Of a stretch of 64,000 bases of DNA, positions 25,534 through 35,700 are shown in pieces; the stretch's first letter is position 1; each line of letters starts with the position of its first letter. Both the position numbers and the translations under genes were made by a program. The notes beneath the pieces were generated by a model that saw only the letters and a program-made list of their open reading frames with translations, did not search any database and had not been told where the DNA came from. Source of the DNA: Litoditis marina (taxonomy: Eukaryota > Nematoda > Chromadorea > Rhabditida > Rhabditidae); the NCBI GenBank assembly GCA_964036275.1, contig OZ038434.1:11941259-12005258 (forward strand), given 5' to 3'.

Positions 25534-25800
25534 CACGCCGGTCTGGAAAAGTAACCGTCGATAAAAGTAACCGAATAATATGGGAGTATGGTAGTTATGC
25601 CATAGGCAGATGGGGTACGCTGGGGGACAACAGTAACCATCTACAAAGTAACCAAATTTTACGGGGAGTTGGACAAAATATGGTTAGACGATCAGTAAGT
25701 TTTGGTTTCGATGAGTAGTAGCATAGAAGTAACCGATACCGAACGTAACCGAATTTCATGGAATATAGGTATGCGATCGGTTATCACTTGGACGAGTAGT
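25522..25800 (+). repeat. Tandem repeats across the JTB stop codon and 3' UTR
   Basis: The stop context TTGGACGAGTAG recurs at about 25708 (TTCGATGAGTAG) and 25789 (TTGGACGAGTAG). A motif like GTAACCGAATTTTATGG recurs at about 25568, 25649 and 25746, with further GTAACC copies at 25550 and 25629. The copies are degenerate. They look like an old local duplication or a repeated RNA-binding site. Confidence 0.65.
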
Positions 25801-28188
25801 ATAGTCGTCTTCATTCGTACATATACCTTCACAGTATGCATTTAAGACTTTTATTCATATTTTGTACATGTGAATGATTTTGGAAAGCTTCAAGTTTTTG
25901 TATTTCCTTTTTTCATTGCGTGCTGTAGAGTGTGACTGATTGATGTTACGGAGTGAGGAGTATGCTAGAAGTTTTAGTGATAATCAACGAATGTTGATGT
26001 TTTTCTCACGAGAAGGGTCTAAGTAGTCATTACTAAGAGTTCCTCGTATACGTAGACAAATATTAACTATCAGTTAAGGTACTGTAATGATAATTCCGGG
26101 AAGAGTCGCTAGGTTGTTGTATGTTATTTTCTGTTCGAGAAACACTAAATTCCGGTTGTAAAGACATATAAATGACAGTAACTACTGCAGATACCGATCA
26201 TCTTCTACCCCAGCTGACTATAATATTAGGGTTCTTAGTCCAGTTTCATTTATCTCTGGGTGTGTGGTTTATGTATATAGGTTAATAATATATTTGTTCA
26301 TTGCGGGTGTTTATGTGTTGTGGTTTGGATGAATCTTTTGTGTTTCCATGTTTCAATTCACTTTACCAATACTTTTACGTTAGCTAAAAAAATAGAAATA
26401 ATCTAGAGCGAAACTTTATTTTTGTAGTTTGATCGGAGGTTTCTGTAGTTTGATTGCAGATAGGAGAATTTTTGTGAACAGTGTATTCTTGGTTGTTGAA
26501 AAATGATGCTTTACAAATTTAAGAGAGTACTTATAGTTCTTATACTAAATTGATGTAATTTTTATTTTTCAAAGAAATGAGGCATATATGAACCGCTGGG
26601 ACCAGGCTAATTACAAAATTCGCTTATCAGTAATTGCATAGAGCTAATTAAGATATTGATTAACACCTGCATGCACAAAGTATGTTGTCTTGAAACATCC
26701 CATTCTCTTGTTCTCTAATTCTATTGTTCTGTTAATCCAAATTCTTTTGTGAAAGTAAAAAAAAATACAACTAATCTGTTTTTCTTTCTAATTTTTGGTA
26801 ATAAACGGACTATATGTCATCTTTTTGTTACAGCTAGAGCTAGGTGATGTTACATTCCAGAGGTGTTTACTTAGGTAGAAAATCATTACAATCCGTCCCA
26901 CATCCCCTGGAATCCCTGATAATACCCCCTCAGGGGGCTTACATCGTCGTGTCCTTCGACAATTTCGGTTGATGTTCTATTTTCCAACTACCGTTGGCTA
27001 CTTAGCTTTTTTCCTCTGGATTGTTGCAGATAATGTTGTAAAGCACACGTAAAGCTTAGTGAAGATAGATGACTTTTTTTGGGAAAGGCAGAGAGAGAGG
27101 AAGAGAAAGTTATGAGACAACTTATCGAACTTGGTTCCTTTCTGAACTGTCTGATCAGCTATTTTGGCCTTTGATGCAGTTTGCCAAACTCTTTCGGTCA
27201 TACTCCAAGGAAGCCGCGTTTTTACACAAAAAAACAGCGCATTTAGAAAAGACGAAACGATGTACCACACTTGAAAAGCGGTCGAACACCAACATTTCAC
27301 GGTCAATTCTATCTTCAAGGGTACAGTTGAACAAATGTGCTCAGTAAGAGATGTACTCCAAATCGTTTCGACCCTGATTCAAGACTATTCTGAGCTTCTC
27401 AAAGGGTTGGGTCTGATAAAGTGAGAACAGGACGAAAAGACGTACGGGGATTGCTACGATCTCCTACAATTAGCTGAAACCGCTGAGAACCTAATTTTAA
27501 TGCTATTAAAAATTTATAATAATAACCCTTTTATTCAGAATTGCTTTCGACTATTAATAAGACAGCACTGTAACTTTGTATACTGACGAGCCACAAGCGT
27601 TTTGTTGTGCAAACGAACCGGAATTTCTGTCTTTCTCCAGATCAGAGTACCATAAAACGGAAAATGCCTCAAATAGGGTGTGTTTTTCTAGGCATTTCGG
27701 CTTTGTTGGCGAATTCGCTGAACTTCTGTCTGGCCGATCACATTGGGCTACCGTAACCCGGCGGTGTTGTTCGCTAAAAGAGTGAATCCGGATTGCTGTT
27801 TACGAGCGTCTTCTTAGCTTATGGGCCGTGAAGTCGAATGAATGCTTACCGGCTGTTTTCCACCAAACATTCCTGTTTTTCAGAGTTGCTCGCTTCTTTC
27901 AGTGAGTCCTTGTAATACCAGCAAATAGTTCTCTTCTCAAGTGCTCCTCTCATCCTTAGCTTCGCATCACTCACGCGTATCGAATCTGCTAGTTTTATTT
28001 CAAATCAAACTACAAACTTCGAAATAATTTTTTATACCGGAACATTTCAGGAAAAGGTCGTCGTCATTCAGAAAGACTATATAGTACTGTATCTCACCAT
28101 TTCGGCGTGCGGAACAGATAATTTCGTTCCGTTCCGGTCTCTTATCTAGGTCTGCTAAGTCGCTCATTCCCAGGAAACCCATACGGTG
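25801..28188. other. Intergenic DNA downstream of JTB, no gene recognised
   Basis: AT-rich sequence with only short open frames, none with a recognisable domain. AATAAA at 26800-26805 is a possible polyadenylation signal if the JTB 3' UTR is long. A pair of GTAGTTTGAT strings at about 26428 and 26451 resembles the ends of family D. Confidence 0.4.
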
Positions 28189-28425
28189 TATAGTCTGTTT
28201 CACCAATCGATGTACTCCTACAGTAATCCGTCAATTATTCGAGGGGGTGTTTTCTAATAAAAAAGTCATTACTTTGGTTTCAAATTCTCAGAGTTAGTAG
28301 TAGTAAACATGCAGATAACACTGTCAACATTTTGAGGACTTCTGAATACGCTAATATACCAAACTTTGACCTGGAAGAGATAGCAGATTACTGTAGAGGG
28401 TTAGAAGTGGGTGGAACAAACTATA
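28189..28425 (+). mobile_element. Family A miniature element, full copy (237 bp)
   Basis: Terminal inverted repeats: TATAGTCTGTTTCACC at the left and GGTGGAACAAACTATA at the right. The interior contains CTACAGTAATCCGTC and AACTTTGACCTGGAAG, shared with copies at 12972, 43159 and 58627. Ends in TA suggest a TA target duplication as in Tc1/mariner-type elements (inference). No coding capacity. Confidence 0.88.
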
Positions 28426-28433
28426 TATAGCCG

Positions 28434-28553
28434 GAGGCCGTATGCATGAAACATCCCGGGCCGGGTTGGGATGCCATCCCGACCTCAATTGGTCGGGAAA
28501 TAGCGCGGGTTAGCATCCCAACCCGGCCCGGGATGTTTCATGCATACGGCCTC
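28434..28553. mobile_element. GC-rich foldback element with perfect 41-bp arms
   Basis: The left arm starts GAGGCCGTATGCATG and continues through CCCGGGCCGGGTTGGG. The right arm (28513-28553) is its exact reverse complement, and the loop is only about 38 bases. It is far GC-richer than its surroundings and lies 8 bases after a family A copy. The perfect arms suggest recent insertion or constraint on the hairpin. No clear target duplication is visible. Confidence 0.85.
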
Positions 28554-28566
28554 AGATCCCCGCTGT

Positions 28567-28635
28567 ATTTGTAGTTTGATCCCGTCGTTTTCGATCGAAG
28601 TTCGTGAATTGTGGCGAGCACCGATCAAACTACAG
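28567..28635. mobile_element. Family D miniature element (TTTGTAGTTTGATC ends)
   Basis: About 69 bp with inverted ends TTTGTAGTTTGATC and GATCAAACTACAG. Other copies or remnants lie at 39213, 42834, 46741 and 61546. Confidence 0.75.
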
Positions 28636-28777
28636 AGTTTATAAAAATCTATAACGAGAAGAGACTCCCTCTTTAATACGACTTTTAATATCCATCAACT
28701 GTGAAATGAAGAAAACAATGGCGCCATTTGTCGCACTGGACATTTGGACTCGAACAACTTGACATTATTTTTCAAAC

Positions 28778-29021
28778 TTAAAGAAGGACGATTATGTGGT
28801 ACAATCCCAACGGTTCAGTCCTTTAAACTGCAATACATTTTTCAATTGCAGTTTAAAGTAGGACGATTACGTGCTCCAATCTCGGCGCGTCAGTCCTTTA
28901 AACTGCAATTGGAAAATGTATTGCAGTTTAATGGACTGACGCGCCGAGATTGGGGCACGTAATCGTCCTTCTTTAAAGGACCGTTGACACGGGATTGGTC
29001 CACATAATCGTCCTACTTCAA
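28778..29021. mobile_element. Family B TTAA-type foldback element carrying a nested second copy
   Basis: The outer copy begins TTAAAGAAGGACGATTATGTGG and ends CCACATAATCGTCC with a decayed TTCAA. Its centre, GCAGTTTAAAGGAC in solo copies, is interrupted at TTAA by a second copy (28853-28976), leaving TTAA on both sides. Solo relatives are at 36300 and 37945. Confidence 0.88.
28853..28976. mobile_element. Family B element nested inside another family B element
   Basis: Long palindromic arms (GGACGATTACGTGC and GCACGTAATCGTCC, continuing through TCGGCGCGTCAGTCC) flank a short AT-rich loop. It is bounded by TTAA at 28853-28856 and 28973-28976. TTAA duplication is typical of piggyBac-type elements, so it may be mobilised by such a transposase (inference). 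Confidence 0.88.
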
Positions 29022-29831
29022 ATACCAAAAAACGAAATGCGCACGTAGGTATGATAGTGTTTGAAGTAATATTATTTTGCAGTCTGCGACCTCCCTTCAA
29101 AACGTTTTTACACACCTATCGTCCTATCAAATCGTTATAAATCACACATCATAAAGAACGATTCAGACAAATTTAGTGATAGGTAGAGTGTTAACTTTTG
29201 AAGTTCTTCCTCCTACCTAAAAACCTGTATTTGTGCCCGGGAAGCGGCTTAGGCAGATCAGCTGTGAAATCCCTACTTGCGCTTTCAAACGAGGAATTTG
29301 GGTAGGATTCTGGGTTGGCTTGCTAATCTCAACACCGTGCGAAGTTGCACATGCTACTGCCGAAAACACTCAAGTAAAAGCTGCTATTCACGTTTTACAC
29401 CTCTATCGCTCTCTGACTCTCTATCTCTCAATATCTCTATCTCTCCCATCTATTTATTCTCCTCCCTCTCTACATCTCCCTCTATGTCTCTTTTCTATAG
29501 TCTGTTTAGTTCCCAACTGGACTTGTATCCATCAAAAGTGTTGCATCCCTGGCACCCCTCGCGTTGCGTGTGCAGGGCGCCGACTGGGCATTTTGCCAGA
29601 TCTGGCCACAATCAATAATCTTTTCAACAGTCAAATAAAAGTTTAACCTACGTATACAATTATTCCTTAGTTATGGTATCTTTGCGAGATTGTATGAAAG
29701 ATTATATTCTTTGCTAATCCCAAATGTCAAGTTCACTCGAATTTTCATTAAGAAATTCGATAAAATTTTGCACACACTAAAATTCGCGAGATCGCCGTGT
29801 ATGGGCCGTTCCCCCTCCCCGCTTCTAGTGA

Positions 29832-29909
29832 GTCCAAATGGCCGAGTGGTCTAAGGCGCTGGTTCCGGCCAGGTGGCTGTCCATACTCGTAGGTTCGATC
29901 GCCTAAGCT
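29832..29909 (+). pseudogene. tRNA-Leu-derived sequence (tRNA pseudogene or SINE head)
   Basis: The 5' half is strikingly tRNA-Leu-like: ATGGCCGAGTGGTCTAAGGCGC is an intact D arm with box A, and AGGTTCGATC downstream is a box B. The anticodon arm is shortened, and neither the T stem nor the acceptor stem pairs properly. It is therefore not a functional tRNA, but it could retain an internal pol III promoter as in tRNA-derived SINEs. Confidence 0.7.
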
Positions 29910-31643
29910 GCTGTTATTTTGAAAACGCAGAATCATTATCCAGAATGTTTGAATAGTTGCCAAGTCATAAGCTCCGCCCCTATTTTCATACAGTAAACGG
30001 AGTCCAGTTCGGAACTAAATAGACTATATTTCTCCCTCCCTCTCTCTACATTTCCCTCTCGTTCCTTCGTCAAACTCGTCAAACTCCTGCAAATGTTCTA
30101 GTATATTCAGTATGATCTGACAACTTGGCCCGATAGTATCTTCGCAATTTCTCCGCCATCTCGATACTCTCTCTATTCGCTGCACCAACATAAATATACA
30201 TACAACACAGTGTTGTTTGATTATTTCATGCTTTTTGAACTTTTGATTTTACAAAAGCTCTCATATAATGCACGTTCTTCCAAACGCACAAACGCATAAA
30301 AACGGCACAAAAGTTCAAATGTTTTTTTTACATGTATAGATGTTTATCAGGTATTGATATTTATCCTAAGTTTCTGTTGTTGCTTTAATGATATTCTCTG
30401 CTTTACCCTACTGTACAGTCCTGTTCGGGTAATTTTTCAACTTCGTCATTTCAAGGCCTAAACATATCGAGTTATATAGAACACGTCACAATTTGTGTAA
30501 TACACTACTACAAACAATACATTTCATCACATAAGTTGTTGTATGTCGTGAACTTTTGATCTACCCCCGTCTTGGGGGTGTCTTCCCCGATTGCTTCGCC
30601 CAATTGAACGAGCGCCCTCTGTGTCGTGTCTGCGTCTCTCTGTCGCACACAGTGTCTCGTCGTTCCCAGGTGATGTGTGATGCGTGTTTCACGAATACGG
30701 GGCGAAACTACATCAAACGGGGCGGCAGAACGTGATGTTCAGAGACGAGTCGACCATTTTTAGTCATTCTAGACACTTCTTCACCTTTTCATAGAGAGAA
30801 ATTAAGATTTTCACCAAGTTTTGGACTCTTTCAGGGTGCAAAACGGTGAAACAATGACTTTTTAGTCATTTCTACACAATTATTGACTTCTTAGCTAGAG
30901 CAAATATATGTTTTCTCACCTTTTAGATGAAACGATAGCTTTTAGTCATTCTAGACACTTCTCCACTTCTCATAAAGAGAAAATGAAGTTTTCCTACGAT
31001 TTTTTTGCACTAGTTCGGGGTTCAAAAAGAATTCCTTACTTCTCATACAACTATTACTTGCTCATAAACTTCCCCATCTCCTTTTATAATAAAGAAAATG
31101 AGTTTCCTGAACTCTTTAGACTTTCTGGGTGCGAAAAGATGATAGTAGCTACAAACACGTTTTCACTTTTTCGTTCACATTGGTAATTGGGTAACACACA
31201 ACATTCCTTGATTTTTCAACATTCCAGTCATCCTAGACCACTTCCTATTTTCTCAGAAAGACAAAACATAGCCTATTCTCTATCCTTTCTTGAATTATTG
31301 CCTTTTTATCAATAGTTGGTGGCCTAATTGACACAAGTTTCATAATTGTATGTGTTTATTTTCGTCGATTTAATCGGAATGGCTAATTCATAAGAAATAA
31401 CGATGTTCGGTAAGTATGGTTACATAGTGTGAATGTAGTTGACCTTTTTCAAATTCAATTTATCTCAGATTAGTTGGTATTGTTTTGTTTTGTATAGCTT
31501 TGTTCATTTTCCCAACTGAGAAATTTCGTGACTTACACTTTTGATGAGGAAACACTGTTGTCGAAGAATAGGAATTTTCTTACTTCTGTTTTTCACTATT
31601 CAATTCATCAAACAAGTTCATACATCAGAGTACGAATGTTATA
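29910..31643. other. Intergenic DNA, no gene recognised
   Basis: Low-complexity CT-rich patches and AT-rich DNA. Loosely repeated strings around 30760-30985 (TTTTAGTCATTCTAGACACTTCT occurs near 30760 and 30939 with variations) suggest a degenerate duplication. No open frame here forms a plausible exon chain. Confidence 0.4.
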
Positions 31644-31737
31644 CTGTTAGTCAATTGCACAGTCACGTGAAACATGTTAAACACAGCAGAATTCACAAAC
31701 ATGCAGTGACAAAGTGCACGATGCCTCATTAGAATAC
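31644..31737 (-). mobile_element. Family F repeat, copy 2 (opposite strand)
   Basis: Reverse complement of the 10441-10560 copy: CACAGTCACGTGAA, CACAGCAGAA and GATGCCTCATTAGAAT all match in order. An open frame at 31541-31732 runs into this repeat and is not accepted as a gene. Confidence 0.7.
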
Positions 31738-31798
31738 TAACTTTTCGTGCCCATTCAATTTACTTCTAGTATGTAACATAGAACAACTCCGCTGTCTC

Positions 31799-31903
31799 AT
31801 CCCAATCTGCGTCTCTCGCAATTGCACACTATTTTGCGAAACTGGTTGCGGAATTGTGAGCGAAGCGAAATAGTGTATGTTTGAGGAGACGCAGGTTCTG
31901 ATC
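31799..31903. mobile_element. Family C foldback element (CTGCGTCTC ends)
   Basis: Inverted ends ATCCCAATCTGCGTCTCTCG and GAGACGCAGGTTCTGAT, followed inward by paired CACTATTTTGCG and GCGAAATAGTGT. A shorter relative lies at 48071-48157 and a diverged one near 33992. Confidence 0.75.
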
Positions 31904-32768
31904 AAGAGGTGAAATGTTTGTGAATATGAGAATACTGCTTCGGTTCAAAAGCGAAGAGTATGAAACAGTTCTACTTGGTTTTTACGTTTTCCTGAACAGT
32001 TTTATTTTTGCCTCAAACCAATGACGCTTGCCACAAAATTTTTTAAATTAGTAATATTGAAATTTGTCGTCATTCAATCATTTCTCAGGCGTAAGACACA
32101 ATAAGCGCTCTATTTGTAGAACAATTGAACTATAAATTGAACTTTATGTGTCACCGAAAACTAAGTGTCTTGTGATTGATTCTCTGAACTAATTGATATA
32201 ACGAGTAAGCTGAAGTTATCATCAATCATAGTGCACATCCTTCCGGTTGAGACCCATCTGTTTTCGAATACTATCCAGACTTTTTTACAAATTTGCTCGA
32301 GAGTTTGTGCTAATAAAGTCAAAAACAAAACTAAGTCCGAAAAGTTTTGAAAGGTGTTTTGTCCGTGAGTTTAGTGTTTTTGTAAAGTTCAACTCTTAGT
32401 TCCGAAATGACTTTTCAGGGTGCTTACGTTCAATTATAGTGCACATTTTTGGAATGAATTCTGTATATGAAAATGTTCGATATAATTTTGTCATCCCGTA
32501 GCACATGTGTCGCACTCATATGGATGACTAAACTCTTTTCTCGCTAATATACACTTATTAGCTCTCATAATTCTTTTTTCCATTAATAAAGTGGTGTTGT
32601 CAGAATAATCTTCACCGCCAAAACATAGTTGTATATAAATTTCTGACATTGATGAACCCTCTCACTCCGAAAAGTCTGTGTTGACACCCTGTTTTTCTTC
32701 GTTTTCTAGAGCCATCAACAACAATAAATTATGGTGCGCTGTTTTTCATCATTTTTCTCAGTTTCAGA

Positions 32769-35700
32769 ATGGAAAGAGTCAAAATATTTCTTCTATTCTT
32801 TTCGCTTTTCTACTTTTTCGACGCGACGGGATTTACTTATATTATTTCGGCTGTGCAGAATATCGAGAAGCAGTTCCAAATTCCGTCAAAGTTTGCTGGA
32901 TTTATGGTTTCTGCCAGTGAGTTTGAATTATAGTCGTTTCCATTTCAATGTCATTTCGTTTCACGCAATTTCGTTCTAGCTGTGCGTACTGTGACTACAC
33001 GCAGAAAAAATACACATAATAAGACAGCTTTCGCACTTCAAACTGTAGGAAATCAAACTGATTTTCAGAAGGAAGTCAAACCTACGAGATGAAATTTATT
33101 GCATAACGAGAAGTTTCAATCTAACCTCCAACCCTTCCAGGTGATCTCGGCTACATTCCTACAGTACTTTTTGTGTCCTACTTCGGCTCGCGTGGCAACA
33201 GAGCACGTTGGATTGGCGCCGGAGCACTTTTGATGTCAGCCACCTACTTCCTGATTGCTTCGCCGAACTTCATTTTTCCTGTCGTACCACCGAAAGCGAA
33301 CTTGACACACATCGAGGTAACTTTTTGTTAATATCAAAAGTAGTTCAAGCGCACGAAATATCAAACTTTCTCACTACTTCTGTACTACTCCGTTTGTAGT
33401 CTGATTCATGTGCATTAGGTTTTGAAAAGCGCTTCCAGAATTTGCAATACATGAAGTTTTCCAAAACTTAAAACCCCTGTATTTTGTTTTGAATACACAC
33501 AATTTGATAGACTAACAGAAAAAAAGTACGAAGCGAAAATGGAGCGACCCTGCAAATGAAAAAAAAAACTGAAAGTCAATATATCAATTTTAGAACCAGC
33601 TGAAACCAGTGGCTGCTCAGTTGTCCCCAAACGCGACCCTGGGTGATCTACTACATTATCCACTGATCAGGGATAGAATTCCTCCCAATATAAGAAGAGA
33701 TCTCCTCGCATTGGCTAATGACAATCAGTCGGTTAGTTTTGTACTTCTATAAAACAAAAATATTGTTCGACATGTAAACTTAACTTGTGGATAGTATTTC
33801 ACTACGATTTATATTTTTAGATTCCAAAATTTGTTTGCAGTTCGAGCAATCTGCGACTGAATTGACTGACTTCAACCCACCAAGTAACCGACATAATGTC
33901 AGCAACTACTCAATCGATGGCTGGCTACTCGATCAGGTAAGGATATAATAGTAGGGATATAGGCAGTATTCACGAGTATTCCTACTGCTAGATCCCAACC
34001 TACGTCTCGTTGAATATCAGTAGTTTTTCTGCTCTTACAATCCGACACGCTACAAATATGACAAAATAGTGCGCAAAGCGAGAAACGCAAGAAAATATTG
34101 ATTGGCCGATATATTCCAGAAAACTTACTCTGTTTCTGTCACCAACTGAAGGGATAGTCTAAGGCTAACCATGTTATATTCGTCAGGCATGTGATGAGGC
34201 TCGTGAAGTTTTATCAAATGGAGCGCAACCAGACAAGTTGCTACATGCCCTGAGGCAATACGTACACAAACGACCGAACCACACCACACAGGACTTGTTC
34301 AGGTGCGTTTGCGGGTCTTTCAACCATTTGAAGAAACAATATTGGTTGATATAGAGTTTCTGACACAACTGGGAACTGTATTGAAAACACTGTCTTAGCA
34401 ACGGTAACTTGACCCCAGATAATATAACCTTTACATTTGCATTGACCATCGGAAATCGCATGGAATCAAGACGCATGAACGTTCTAACATTCATACCAGA
34501 TTTTTCACGAGACCTATTTTTCGTTTCGGCAGAATCATGTTTTAGAATTCGGCGAAGTGCCTCCGCTCCATTTTCTTACTGTGGAAGACTCGTGAACAAC
34601 ATTCGACAAATAACCAAAGTGAGTTGACTGAATCACAGAATCTTACATATTTTCGAAAACATTTCACAACAAGTTGTCACTTTCAACAAGACGAAGTAGA
34701 GTCTTGAAGACCCTGACAAAACGTCGAGATCAGACACCATAATGGTAAGAGAACAAGATGCTATCGTCAACATTCTAGTTATGTATTTTTCTTCACCGGC
34801 AATAATTTTGGGTTCAGGCCAAACTTACCACTTTTTTTACTCTAATATTACTATTCTTCCAGTTCTATATTTATGTGTAAAGCATTCCATTCATTTGCAG
34901 AACGTGAGTTGTGTAGAGCAGGGGAATAATGGAGGTGCCTTTCTCATTCTGTTCACCGCTTTCTTTGTGTTGGGAATAGGGAGAACTGTTCCATGGAGCA
35001 TCGGGGTACCTCTACTCGACGACAACGTCAAGAGAAAGAATATGCCCGCTTATTTCGGTCAGTCCAACCTTCTGGCTTCTGGCTCCGAGCTTTTGGTTCT
35101 GGCTCCGAGCTTTTGAGTTCTGGAAAACATTTGAATTTCAAATTCCCGCTCAAAGTTTTTTGAGTCGAGCGGAGTTTTGAGTTCACGTGTGGAAACCCTA
35201 GTGTGTGGTGTCACGTGTACTGTTCGGTATGCTGTTGATTTTCGGCCAATTGTGCACACACATTTTTGATTCCGTGCATTTTTTCTTTCACAGGAGGAAT
35301 TTCGTTCATTCGCATTCTCGGACCCATCGTCGGACATCTTATTGGCAGTTTCACGAACAAGCTGTACTACACACTACAGCGTGAGTAGTATTTCATGTGA
35401 ATGTGGTCTGCAAGTAGTTATATCTGGGTAGGAGCCAAACGTTCCACTGCTTTCAAACTTCAACTGTTCTATTTCATTAGTTCGACATTTATTTCCTCTC
35501 CCTTCTCCTCGTTCTCTTTCTGGTCATCTCTACATGTTTCCCTCCATCTCTCTTTCTCTCTCTCTTTCTCTCTCTCCCTCTCCCCCTCTCTTCCCTTCTC
35601 TCCCTAATATCCCTCCCTCCAGCCCCCCGCGGCCTCTCCCCTACCGACCCCACCTGGATAGGAGCCTGGTGGTTGGGATTCCTCCTGGTGGGAACAGCCC

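Noticed and set aside
29233..29646. 137-codon frame with a Ser/Leu-rich centre
   Set aside because: The centre is a CT-rich low-complexity tract; no domain and no plausible exon chain.
31541..31732. Small secreted-looking frame with a hydrophobic start
   Set aside because: Its second half is a dispersed family F repeat, and no splice partner or homologue was recognised.
35118..35206. Third hAT-like copy (GAGTCGAGCGGAGTTTTGAG, AAACCCTAG)
   Set aside because: No matching left end and no 8-bp duplication; at best a decayed remnant.
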